Source: Odontesthes bonariensis (lineage: Eukaryota > Chordata > Actinopteri > Atheriniformes > Atherinopsidae). Taken from it: DNA of 64,000 bases. A program made the translations under genes and the position numbers. Shown here piece by piece: positions 31,401-48,200 of the stretch. The stretch spans positions 25,909,209-25,973,208 of the forward strand of contig NC_134510.1 of the NCBI RefSeq assembly GCF_027942865.1, given 5' to 3'. The notes under the pieces are model-generated. The model saw only the letters and a list, made by a program, of their open reading frames with translations, was not told the DNA's origin and did not search any database. Position 1 is the first letter of the stretch. Each line of letters begins with the position of its first letter.

Positions 31401-31993
31401 CCCATAACTAAAGACTAAAAAGATCAAATAAAATAAAAAAAAAACAAACGTGTATGAATCGCCACCACTTGAAACAGGATGCTTCCTGTGTGATCGTTTT
31501 AAACACACTGTAACTGAATATTTAATTTATCATCCTTATATTGGCGATAATAAAGATGTTTTTGACATAACTGTAGAATATATTTGACCCTAACCCATCC
31601 ACTGCCGCGGTAAACCGACTCAAAGTAAAATATAGCACACATAACAGTGTATGTTGCCTTCATAATAATTAGCAATAGCTTTAGCTGTTTTCCAAAACTT
31701 GTGCTATCACGTGTTAATAAGTTCCATTCCTATTGGCTAAAAAGAAAAAAGCATTCATTTTATTGGCCAAAATTACTATCACTCACTTTTACCGTCACAC
31801 AACAGGAAGCGTCTCCTTTAGCTTTCGCAAAAGTACTCAAAAACAAACAACTATTATTCACTACTGTCACACAAATGCTGATATATTTAATTAACTTACT
31901 TTTTTTCTTCTCCTCGTTAGCTGCGGAGTCGTCTAACGGTGGCTGTGGCTCCTGTTTCTGCGTTTCTGTTGGGGACTCAGCATTGTCAGACAT
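28439..31993 (-). CDS. atg12: autophagy protein 12 (ubiquitin-like conjugate)
   Basis: Four minus-strand exons: 31900-31993 (ATG 31993), 29469-29605, 29294-29356 and 28439-28498 (TAA 28439-28441); phases agree, 117 residues. The N-terminal 31 residues are a polar, poorly conserved tail. The ubiquitin fold follows: [20 protein letters not shown], then [17 protein letters not shown] and [14 protein letters not shown], nearly identical to human ATG12. The protein ends in the essential C-terminal Gly117. Family role: Atg7 and Atg10 attach Gly117 to a lysine of Atg5; the Atg12-Atg5/Atg16 complex then directs lipidation of LC3/GABARAP on phagophores. The 5' end faces isoc2 across about 0.5 kb. Poly(A) signals (AATAAA on the minus strand near 28306) lie in the 3' UTR. 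Nothing is missing. Confidence 0.96.
29912..30205 (+). repeat. degenerate RTE-type LINE tail or dependent SINE
   Basis: In atg12 intron 1. Shows GGTAGTGTGACGGTTTGTGC, TTGCATGTTCTCCCCGTGCA, TATGTTAGGTTAACTGGTTC and, at the 3' end, GTAGAAAATGGATGCATG. These blocks occur in the same order as in the common teleost RTE-tail repeat but have diverged. Confidence 0.65.
31190..31365 (+). repeat. possible LINE 3' tail fragment with (TTA)n
   Basis: A run of T then TTATTATTATTATT, followed by TGCTACTGTAACATTTGAAA and CCTCTTGTGGGACAAATACA. It recalls the 3' ends of fish L2/Rex-type LINEs (dispersed copies often read ...CTGTGGGACTAATAAAGG). Family uncertain; it lies in atg12 intron 1. Confidence 0.35.
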
Positions 31994-32500
31994 CTTCAGA
32001 TGACCACTGAGTTACTTTATGGTTAACACCCACCAAGCTAGCAGGTTGATTATGGCAAAAAAGGCTACCTGCTATTGGCTAAAATACATATCAATTTCAA
32101 TGACGCGTAATGCTATTGGTCAATATGCTCTTAGGAAGGCGGTACTTATCGTTGAACGCTTGGCAGCTGAACTTCTGGCTGGGTCCTTGCTACTTGCGAG
32201 GTTAGTTTTTATTTTGACATCGGATTATATTCGCAAATACTGTGATTGTTTTATTATTTTTTAATTATTTATTCTGGTTTTCGTTGATCATTCAATTTAT
32301 ATTATTATATGTCGTTTTTGTGAAGTTTTAAATACGATCATTCTTTCTCACTCACGTGTAAAAAGGTAAATATTCTGCTGGTTTCCAAAAATACAGGAGG
32401 CGTCACATGGGAAATAATACTTTAACCTGGCAGTTGAACTTTCTACAGTCTCCTTGAACCTTTCACCCATTCCGTTTGCTTACATTTGGACAGTCACACG
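31994..32500. promoter_or_regulatory. shared divergent promoter of atg12 and isoc2
   Basis: About 0.5 kb separates the atg12 start from the inferred end of isoc2 exon 1. Two ATTGG (inverted CCAAT) boxes occur at 32074-32078 and 32115-32119, with TGACGCGTAA, a CRE/ATF-like site, between them at 32101-32110. Two more ATTGG motifs lie in atg12 intron 1 (near 31731 and 31762). No TATA box is obvious. CCAAT-rich TATA-less DNA fits a housekeeping bidirectional promoter. Confidence 0.55.
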
Positions 32501-32505
32501 ACAAC

Positions 32506-35452
32506 AGTAAGTCACATTTCGTTTGATAAACAGTAAGTCATATTTCTTCTGTTCGCTCTGCAGCTGTTTCCGTGTCGCTTCATACTTTAGTGTTTTGCAC
32601 TGATGCTATTTGGTCTCATTGTGATGAATACATTGCAACACCAAACAGAGGGCGCCTCTTTCAGCTCTAAAATGCACAATCATATACAAGAAGTTTTTAA
32701 TTGATTTCCCATGTCAAAGTTATGTCAGTTATTTCCAGATAATACCCATAAAGGGCTCCAAGTGGCTGCATTTCAAACATTCACAGCTTGACAGTTGACC
32801 TTGAGTTTTTCCAATGATTGTGAAACAAAAATGTTACAGAAGTTGTATCTGAGCTGAATTAGTTATTTGCCATCTCACTTTTGCAGTGGCAAACATTGGC
32901 AGGCTCTCCACCAAGGATGCCGTACTCTTCCTGTGCGACATGCAGGAGAAGTTCAGACCCAACATCTTCCAGTTCCCCAACATCGTCAGCAATGCAGCCA
33001 GACTTCTCCAGGTTGGTCCTACCCACAATCTTAACCACCAAGTTTCAATTATTGGTACAGTCTGAATTAAACCCCCCTGCTCTCTCGCCTCCCTCTCAAA
33101 GGCTAGCCGTGTTTTGGGCATCCCAGCAATCCTGACAGAGCAGTACCCTAAAGGTTTGGGACCCACCGTACCGGAGCTGGGAGCTTCGGACCTGAAAGCT
33201 CACCCTAAGACCTCATTCACCATGATGATCGAAGAGGTGGAGAAGGAGCTGCAGGCCCTGGGGAACCCAAAACAAGCTATTCTGTGTGGAATAGAGGCAC
33301 ACGCCTGTATCGCAGTAGGAGCACACGATTGTTGTTACTTTGTATTTTATCTGCTACTGAGCAGTTAAAGATAGGAAATGGCAAAAGATGAGTTTGAGGA
33401 TGATAATAATGTTATTTGCAATTACGATGTTGTTGGTATGTAATTAAAAAATGCTATTTGTTATTGTCTTTTTTTAAAGAATCATTGAAAAAGCCTTCCT
33501 CCTGCTGATCTCTGCTTCTTGTCTCTTGCTCAGTGTACAACATTTGATCTGCTTGAGAAAGGAATAGAGATCCACATTGTGGCTGATGCTGTTTCATCCA
33601 GAAGGTATCTGTTTATAGTACAATTGGCTTTCTGATACAGCAGGATGTCACCCTTGGGGAAACCGTATATGTGTTTATTTTCTGCAAATCTTCTCTCCTC
33701 AGCCAGACGGATCGCTTGTTTGCTCTGTCCCGACTGAAGCAGAGTGGAGCTTTCCTCACCACAACAGAGGCTGTCCTGCTGCAGCTGGTTCAAGACGCCA
33801 AACACCCCAACTTCAAGGAGGTGCTTACTGCAACTACTCTGTTGCTCTGCCTATTCACGTCTGTCTCAATGTGTTATGAATATACGTGTGTTTTCCTAAA
33901 AGTACAAAGAAAGTACAGACTCCGGGGAACGAATGCATAATCGGGGTGTACACACAACAACCATGCGTACGCTTTTTCCTTTACACAAACAGGCGTTTAT
34001 TGAAGGAAGAATGTGGGCACCTCTCGCACTCTTCAGACCATGCGTGCACACATTTCTTGAAGCATTTAACCCTGATATGGGTGAGTGGTTTTTGGAAAAT
34101 AAAGGCTAGAAAATGTAGTATTAAACAAACAATAAAGTTTCACTACAACTGTGTAGAACATCCAGGGTGTATCCTGCCTTATTCCCAGTGGCAGCTGGGA
34201 TAAACTCCAGGCCCCCCCTCCATTTTAAAGGGATATATTTATTTCATAATGAGTGCCGTCACTAACTGCAGCTATTTGTCACGGTTGCCTGTAATGGCCA
34301 AGGAAAATGTTGCCTATGAGGCAAAAAAAGAAAAAGTACTGAAAGTTTATTCTTATTTTCTGTAGAAAAAAAATTAAAAAAGTGTTCAGGTGTTGCCTTT
34401 GGTTTCGAAGGGCTGAGTATGAACACAGCCACCATACCATGCGCCATCTGTGCGTTAGGGTCTCCAAGGTGATCACCACACAACCCCGTGTACTGTGTGT
34501 GTGTTCATCTGTTGCACATAAAGCAGGGGTTTCAAATACAGTTTTGGCTTCTTGTCTGTAGCTTTTTTTTGGCTCTGCAGGATTCTTTGTTCTGAATTTA
34601 CAGGGCTGAACGCTTCTGTTACTTTTTTCCATCCCAGTTTTTTTTATCCTGCAGAAACAGACTGACTTTTCTCTACTTCACTGATGTGTGTTTCAGTTTT
34701 ACATTTGCTTGCTTTTAATGTCACTCCTTTTTAGCTGTGGTGTAAACTTTGTTTGTATGTGCAAATGAATAATGTTACTGGACATCAGGTTTTTGATGTG
34801 CATGTAGTTTTTTTTATTTATAAAAGGGAACCATTGGTACGTACTGCGTTATAAATCAGTCAAGAAAAAAAAACGTATGTGTACACATAGTTTAGTGCCC
34901 CAGCTCATAGTTTTACAAAGATACAGCTTTTTATCGCTCAACTGTGGGACTTTGGACATTACAGCTCAGTACTTTTCATACATGCTGCACTCTTAGTTTT
35001 TGTTTTTCTTTTACAAATGTGATACATGCTATTCCTTATGGTTTTCTTACTGGCTTCTGGGGTTTTTACGCCTTTGCCTATTTGGATCCCACCGGATATC
35101 AACAAGCATGAGTAGTTCAAATTTCACCCAAATGATCTGGGTCATTAGTACGATTTCAGTCAAACTGACGTGATTACGTGTCATTTTTCAAGACAAAATC
35201 TTAAAAAAAATAAGATAAAATTCTAAGAGCATGAAAGTGCACTGACTGATTTCATTATGGAAGTGATCGGAACCAGCTGTAGACTATCTAAGTCCTAGGT
35301 CTTCTATTTTCCTGTCTGAAAATACCAATGTTGATTTTTTTTTAATAACTATATGTGAGTAACAAAGATCATAACTTTGTTGGCAGATCCAGAAGCTTAT
35401 GAGCCAGCCGTCCCCTGACACCGGCCTCCTCAACTTCTTCAGCGCCCTGTAG
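32506..35452 (+). CDS. isoc2: isochorismatase domain-containing protein 2
   Basis: Exons: a single coding base A at 32506, then 32887-33011, 33102-33314, 33534-33604, 33703-33820 and 35387-35452 (TAG 35450-35452). Joining CAACA (32502-32506, donor GTAAGT) to TGGCAAAC creates CAACATGGC, an ATG in good context; total 197 residues, against 205 for human ISOC2. The isochorismatase-like hydrolase fold shows its Asp-Lys-Cys triad: D18 ([10 protein letters not shown]), K78 (HPKTSF) and C111 (GIEAHACI). [17 protein letters not shown] and [20 protein letters not shown] are almost unchanged from ISOC2. The mitochondrial ISOC1/2 group has no firmly established substrate; human ISOC2 binds p16INK4a. Exon 1 and the split start are inferred from splice signals; the other exons are firm. 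A poly(A) signal is at 35510-35515. Confidence 0.92.
34150..34220 (+). repeat. short RTE-type LINE fragment
   Basis: CCAGGGTGTATCCTGCCTTA followed by CAGCTGGGATAAACTCCAGG and a C run is the block that precedes GGATGG tails in complete copies. It lies in the last isoc2 intron and the terminal repeat units are missing. Confidence 0.6.
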
Positions 35453-35509
35453 AGACGTCATTTTCTGTCATTGTGTTCCACTGTACAGAACTGTAAAGGA
35501 CGACAAGAC

Positions 35510-35515
35510 AATAAA
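35510..35515 (+). terminator. isoc2 polyadenylation signal
   Basis: AATAAA 58 bases after the isoc2 stop codon, followed by TTACCG and a T-rich stretch. It gives a very short 3' UTR. Confidence 0.7.
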
Positions 35516-35595
35516 GCAACTCTGTTACCGTACTTTAATTTTGTGTCTGAATCAAATTTTTGAGCCATGTGTGTGAGGGCTCAGACCCTCTAGGT

Positions 35596-35809
35596 CAGGG
35601 GTGTCAAACTGGTCCGTGAAAGGGCCGTGTGGGTGCAGGTTTTTGTTACAACCCTGCGACAGCACAGCTGACTTGTTTCATTCAATCAACTGCACTGAAG
35701 GTCTTACCAGTTCAGTTGATTGAAGGAAACAAGTCAGCTGTGCTGTCGCAGGGTTGTAACAAAAACCTGCACCCACACGGCCCTTTCATGGACCAGTTTG
35801 ACACCCCTG
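35596..35809. mobile_element. palindromic hAT-type MITE with exact 8-bp duplication
   Basis: The whole 214 bp is an inverted repeat with arms of about 85 bp, starting CAGGGGTGTCAAACTGGTCC and ending with its reverse complement; one mismatch was noticed in the arms (GTGAAAGG against ATGAAAGG). CTCTAGGT flanks both sides exactly (35588-35595 and 35810-35817). CAGGGGTGTCAAACT ends and an 8-bp duplication are typical of hAT. The near identity of the arms and the perfect flanks suggest a recent insertion. Confidence 0.9.
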
Positions 35810-35849
35810 CTCTAGGTGTAAAGTTCAAAGGGTTTCTCTGCAATGAGAA

Positions 35850-36211
35850 CCTGGTCTGAGGAGGTGGGGCCAGCTCCCAGAGGCGGGTGCAAAGTGTGAT
35901 GTCACTCAGGGGCGGAGTGAGTGACGTATTTCTGGTGAGGTCAGAAAAGGAGGGGAAGAACAGAGGGAGGGAGAGAAAAAGGAAGCTCTCCGATACTTTT
36001 TTTTTGTGTATATTTCTCTAAAGTTACACAAGCTTTCACAAACTGAGGGTGTGATCGGAGTTTCTTGAGGGGATCAGCATGCTGAGGAATGATTTCTGAG
36101 GGGAAGGACGGACACAGTTTGTCAGCAGTTCTGCACGTCTGATGACAACATAAAATATTGAACACTTTTCAAGGCCTTGGGCCTCGAGTGACCAGAGAGA
36201 GGTAAGCAATT
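35850..36211 (+). promoter_or_regulatory. foxj2 promoter and 5' UTR exon
   Basis: GC boxes (GAGGCGGG and GGGGCGGAG) and two CRE-like sites (TGATGTCA, TGACGTAT) lie within 35870-35930. A donor, GAGAG followed by GTAAGC, occurs near 36201 and an acceptor (CCTTCAG) at 36505-36511 opens the first coding exon. A non-coding exon 1 ending near 36201 is inferred. Confidence 0.5.
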
Positions 36212-36537
36212 CAATCTTCTTCCTCAGAAAATAGCAGGTATAGGTGGGGGTGACACACTGATATGTCGACACACTTATCTCACGTGTTTGCTTGAGAAGG
36301 GAAAGTTTCTAAAGCAGCCAAAGTGGCGAGTGTTTAAACTTGCTGTTTTGTTAATGACGCTGGCTGGAAGTACAGGAACAGAACAGTTGACTCTGACAGT
36401 CCCAGGGGAGTCTCCTGTGGGAGTGCTCAGTGTTTATGTCTCTGCTATGACCCATGTGAACAGAAAGTACATGGACATGTAGATCCACTGCTTCCCATTC
36501 TGATCCTTCAGATCCTGGACGGAGAAAAACAGAAACC

Positions 36538-43477
<6,940 letters not shown>

Positions 43478-44410
43478 CACTCGATCGCCTCTGTGAAGAA
43501 AAAAATAACAAAATGTTCCACAAAAATCTTCGTGGTCGTTTTGGCAAAGACCTCTGAAACCTCCTTCTCTGAGAGCAACCCTGGGATCGAGTTCATCACA
43601 CGACTGAATGACAAGTTTCGCTGTTTATAGTTTTTTTTCCTCCAATATACTCAAATTCATATGCTGTATTATTGTTATTGTTCAACTCATCTTACGTAGG
43701 TACTTGGCTAAGTGTAACCCATCTGTTGGACTGTAAAGCTATAAATATGGTCACCAAAGACAAAAAAAGCTTTATTCTTTCCACACAGAGAACGCTTCAA
43801 GAAAGGCCAAACACACGTCCCGTGTTTTTGTTTTATTTCATAAATTTCTTTTGATTTTTTTCTTCTCTCCATTTTGCTTTTCAAATGTGAATGTTCACAG
43901 TCGACACCACACAAAATTCAACCTTACCCAATGAGCGATATTTTTCTTGATATAAAATAACAATTAATTCATCAAACTAAATTAAAAGAACAGCATGGAG
44001 CATGTTCCAAGTCCCTGTTTTGTCTCCTTTCATTCGTTGAAATATAATTGTCTTTTTTTCCCATTTTTTCTTCTTTAAAAGAAGCATCGTTAGCGCTCCA
44101 TCTCCAAACAAACATGGGGGGGGGGGGTGAAACACGAGGACAGTGTTGTTCCAGGACTCCTGCACGTCAAGGATCCCGTATGAAATGTGCGATCAAGAAT
44201 TAAAAATTGCCTCTGATCAATGAAAAAAAAGAGTGAGATCGGCAGAGAGAGAGAAATGTGACCATTTACAATACCTCATTTGAAAAAACTAACATTACAC
44301 ATTAATACAAGTGACTACTTTCAAAAACAAAAAACCTGTCCGAGCCTCTGAAATGAGATCAGAAACACGTACTGACACAAATACACAAACAGGCATTAGC
44401 ACACACACGC

Positions 44411-44600
44411 ACACAAATAAACATTTGTGTTCTCATTCACACGTAAACACACACATTCAGACAGAGAAACCCCCCCCACCCAAAATAAAACAACAAATCA
44501 GATCACAGATGTCAAGCTTTCCTACAATAATCAGAAAAAAAAAAAAAAACATCTGATTTTAATGGCATCATTTGCATGAATTTCCTTGTTTATTTATTCC
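44411..44600. terminator. facing poly(A) signals of foxj2 and epn1
   Basis: Plus-strand AATAAA at 44416-44421 and 44484-44489 could end foxj2 transcripts; minus-strand AATAAA (TTTATT at 44589-44594 and 44593-44598) could end epn1. The two genes are tail to tail with roughly 100 bases between candidate signals. Stretches of A, T and CA repeats surround them, so the signals actually used are uncertain. Confidence 0.45.
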
Positions 44601-45299
44601 CAAGTACTGGAAAAAAATAAATTACACTTAAATTAAATTAAGAGTGAAATAGTTGAGAGAATTTGACCACATGGTGCCTGAAATGTTAATGCAGGTTTTT
44701 TTCAGTCTGTGTCTAAGTCTGGAGTCCATTAAAAAAGAAAAAAAAAAAATCATCCTTCATGCACTTATTTCAGTGATTCAGTGTTCGTCTTCATTCTAGA
44801 GGGAGAAAAGAGGAAGAGGCAGGTGCGACAGTTTCTCTGTTCAGTTTGTTAGTGGCTTTGTGACCTCTCCCTCCGGCTCTCCCACGCGCAGCAGTATTAA
44901 GAGTAGAGTGACGCGACTGAAAAAGCTACCTGCTCTCACGGACTTACCTTCATCTCATGACAGGACTGGAGAAGAAAAACCAAAGCAAACAAAACAACAT
45001 AAAGTACGACACAGAAGTGGATTAAAACAAAAATAAATAGATCTCTATTTCCCACCACAAAATATCCCATTTTGAAATGAAAAGAACTAATTGTGGAAAA
45101 CAACTTTGAAATGAAATAATGCTGTCGAAGGAACATATAAACATAATTTTTGATTTTTTTTCCTTTTCTTTAAATATAGAAATGTAGACATTTTTTCTTT
45201 GTGGGCACGACTTGCGTCGGGGGGAGATGAATGAGGGGGGGGGGGCAGCAGTTAGGACAGAGGAGGCAGAAACGTGAGCGAAGTAGAGGTGACACTTCC

Positions 45300-48200
45300 T
45301 CAAAGAAGAAACGGATTGGTGCTCGCTCCCGTCGTTCCTCCTCCTCCCATCGACCCCCCTGCCCCCATCACTCCTCCGTCTCCTGTGGGCCCACCCAAAA
45401 TCAGCTGAGGAGGCGGCACGCCTCCCGGCCCCAACAGAACAGAGCCTGGGGGGGCCATAGGGGAGAGCCCGCCAAAGGGCATTCCCATGGGGCTGGCCTG
45501 CATCATAACTTGGCCCATTCCCGGAGCCCCCATCCCCACACTCATTGGCCCCAGGCCCATTCCGGGATGCATCATGCCCAGCATGGGATTGGGAGGCACA
45601 GGACTGGTGCGCAGGCTACTGAGGCCCAGTGATGATGGCTGGGGTGAGATGGAGGGGGCCACACCAAAAGGGTTGGAGGAGGCAGGTGTTGGAGAAACTC
45701 CCCGACTGGAGATGGTGCTGCCTGGAGTCACCGCCATGCCGGGGGCAGATGAGCCTGTGAAACAGAAAAAACACACACATCATAGATGCGTATCTCCGTA
45801 TATGAAAATGACAGCATGTGACGGAGAAAAAACTCATCAGGCTAAAATAACATCATTAGCATAAATCTCACTTTAGCCAAACAATTAAATTAGTCATTAC
45901 TAATAAGTCATTACTTTTGCAGTTTTTTTTTTGCAAAATAATGTCATGTTTTCTGTGATTTTCAGCTAAAAACGTTACTAAGTGTTGAATTGGGGTTACT
46001 TAGGAAACTACAAACACTTAACTAGTCTTTCTCTTTATAATCTTGAATAATATCTCATTCATAAATCAAAACAGTTGTTTGTTACATCAGCTGTATGCGA
46101 TGCGCCTCACCTTCATAAAGACTATTCCAGTAAATGTAAAGTAAATCCTCTACAGTCTGTGGGCCGTTTAGGCCCTGTGCCTCTAATGGGGGCTGGGACC
46201 CCAGGTTGGGAACCACTGATAAACATTATTTATGTCAGCATTTCTTTTAAGAACCCAGAAAGAGGTTAAAGCTTTTACTAAATAAGTTTCCCGAGCCACA
46301 TAAAGGCCACATTTCACAACACGATCATCTTCACACCGGTTTCTACCGTGTATATATTCCTAAATGTGCTCTTGGCACATCATGAGAAAGCTTCTGAAGG
46401 TTAAAATGTTTTCAATGGTGGCACACACTGTAAAAAAAAAAAAAAAAGGCTTCAGTTTAGAGAAGTTCCAGAAAACACGAGTACGCTTTGCCTCCAGGTC
46501 ACCAGAGCTTCCAACATGGATACTGTGTGGTTAACTGGAACCTTTGATCTGGGGTGTTCAGAGGAACTCTTTCCATACCGCTGGGTTAATGGTTGTAAAT
46601 ATGTGGTGGATTTAAGATGTTTAGATCTTCTGAGGATGTGGTTTAATCAGATTTTGTTTTTTTTTTTTATTGCCAGCCACATTTTACCGCATTAGATTAT
46701 AAATAAGTACAAAGCTGTCGCTTACAACTGTTCACTTTGTGTGGACCTTCAAGGCTTCTTCCCGGGATCCAAAAAAGACAAAAAGAAATAACGAACCTAT
46801 CAAGTGTGGCGGTGTCTAACCTGTGTTTTGAAGGAAGGGGTTGTGCGCTGACGAGGAAGAGATGGAAGGAGGCGGCGGCTGTTTGGGTTTGGGTTTAGAT
46901 GACACCAGGGAATCGAGGTCAACAAGCGCTGCGTTGGGGCCGAGGAAGGACTCAGGAGTCTTACGAACGGGAAGTGAAGAGCCGAGAGAAGACAAGTCAA
47001 AGGGCACCGGTGAACCTGTGCTGTCACAGCCTGTTGTTGAAGACCCTCGCCTTTCTGGATCTCCTACAAGTGGAAAGAAGGGGGCAAAGGGAACATTTCA
47101 GTAAACCAGACGGTGAAAAACTTATTAGCAGAATGAATGCAGAGCTACATACTCACACATGCCGCAGGAGGATGAAATGTACATGACAACTGTTTTGTTC
47201 ATTTTGCAGCTATAAGTGTGAATGTACCTGTGCCGTTAGTGTGTTTGGCGGAGCCACTCCAGATGTCGGAGGTGATAGGGTCAGAGGCAGGGACAGGCCC
47301 GTCCCTTGCCCAGGGGTCTACTGGCCCCCCAGAGGAGGACGTGCTGGGTGGGACTGGGGAGCCCCAGGGGTCAGCACTGGGGGGGGTCACAGCTACAGGG
47401 TAGGGGAGGAGATGCAGGTGAGGGGAGGGTTGACACAACACTTTCCAAGTACAACGCACATTCAGGAGGGAGCAGGAAGCTGGACTGGGTTCCACCAGTG
47501 GCATTTCTCTCTCCTTAACCTCTCCAATAAAACCCACTTAATGAATTAGTTCAGGAGAGTCTGTGCCTGTTCACCAAGTTACTTTAACCTATCAAACATT
47601 TGAAGCTCAGCAGGGGTAAAGGAGAGATAATAAGAAGCAACCTCGTTGATTTAAAAACATAAACAAACCAAAAGAAAAGGTATAAAAGGGCAAGAGAAGA
47701 GACAACTCTGGTTGAGACACAGCCAGTCCTGATGGAAACAAGAGGATAAAAATCCCTGGTTTAGACACAAAGGGAGAATGGACTGAGCATGCTTGCTTTC
47801 CTCATTACAAACTGAAAGCACGTAGGTGGACGACAAGATCAAATACGACAGCGTGGTGACGTGAATGGAAAATGAATGTAGACTGTTTTGAAGACAGAAA
47901 ACAGAAGTGTGGAGTGGCGTGGAGCGAAGGTCGAGGCGCTCACATCCTCTTTCACCCAGACAGACACAGTTCTGCTTTCATCCTCAGAGGACAGCTTCAG
48001 CCACCTGAATGGCTACAGTTTACACATGGTCATGTGTTGTGGCTGCTTACCTGAGCTTCCCCAGGGGTCGACGTTGTTAACCCTGTTGGATGTTTCACCC
48101 CAGGGGTCTGGAGGAAGGGATATAGTAGGTGGGGCTCCCCCACCCCACGGGTCAGAGCTTGTAGGGGATGTGGGCGATGCTACTCCCCATGGATCTGAGG

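Noticed and set aside
45231-45864. plus-strand open frames opposite the last epn1 exon
   Set aside because: Antisense shadows of a GC-rich exon; the minus frame ends with the epsin TNPFLL motif.
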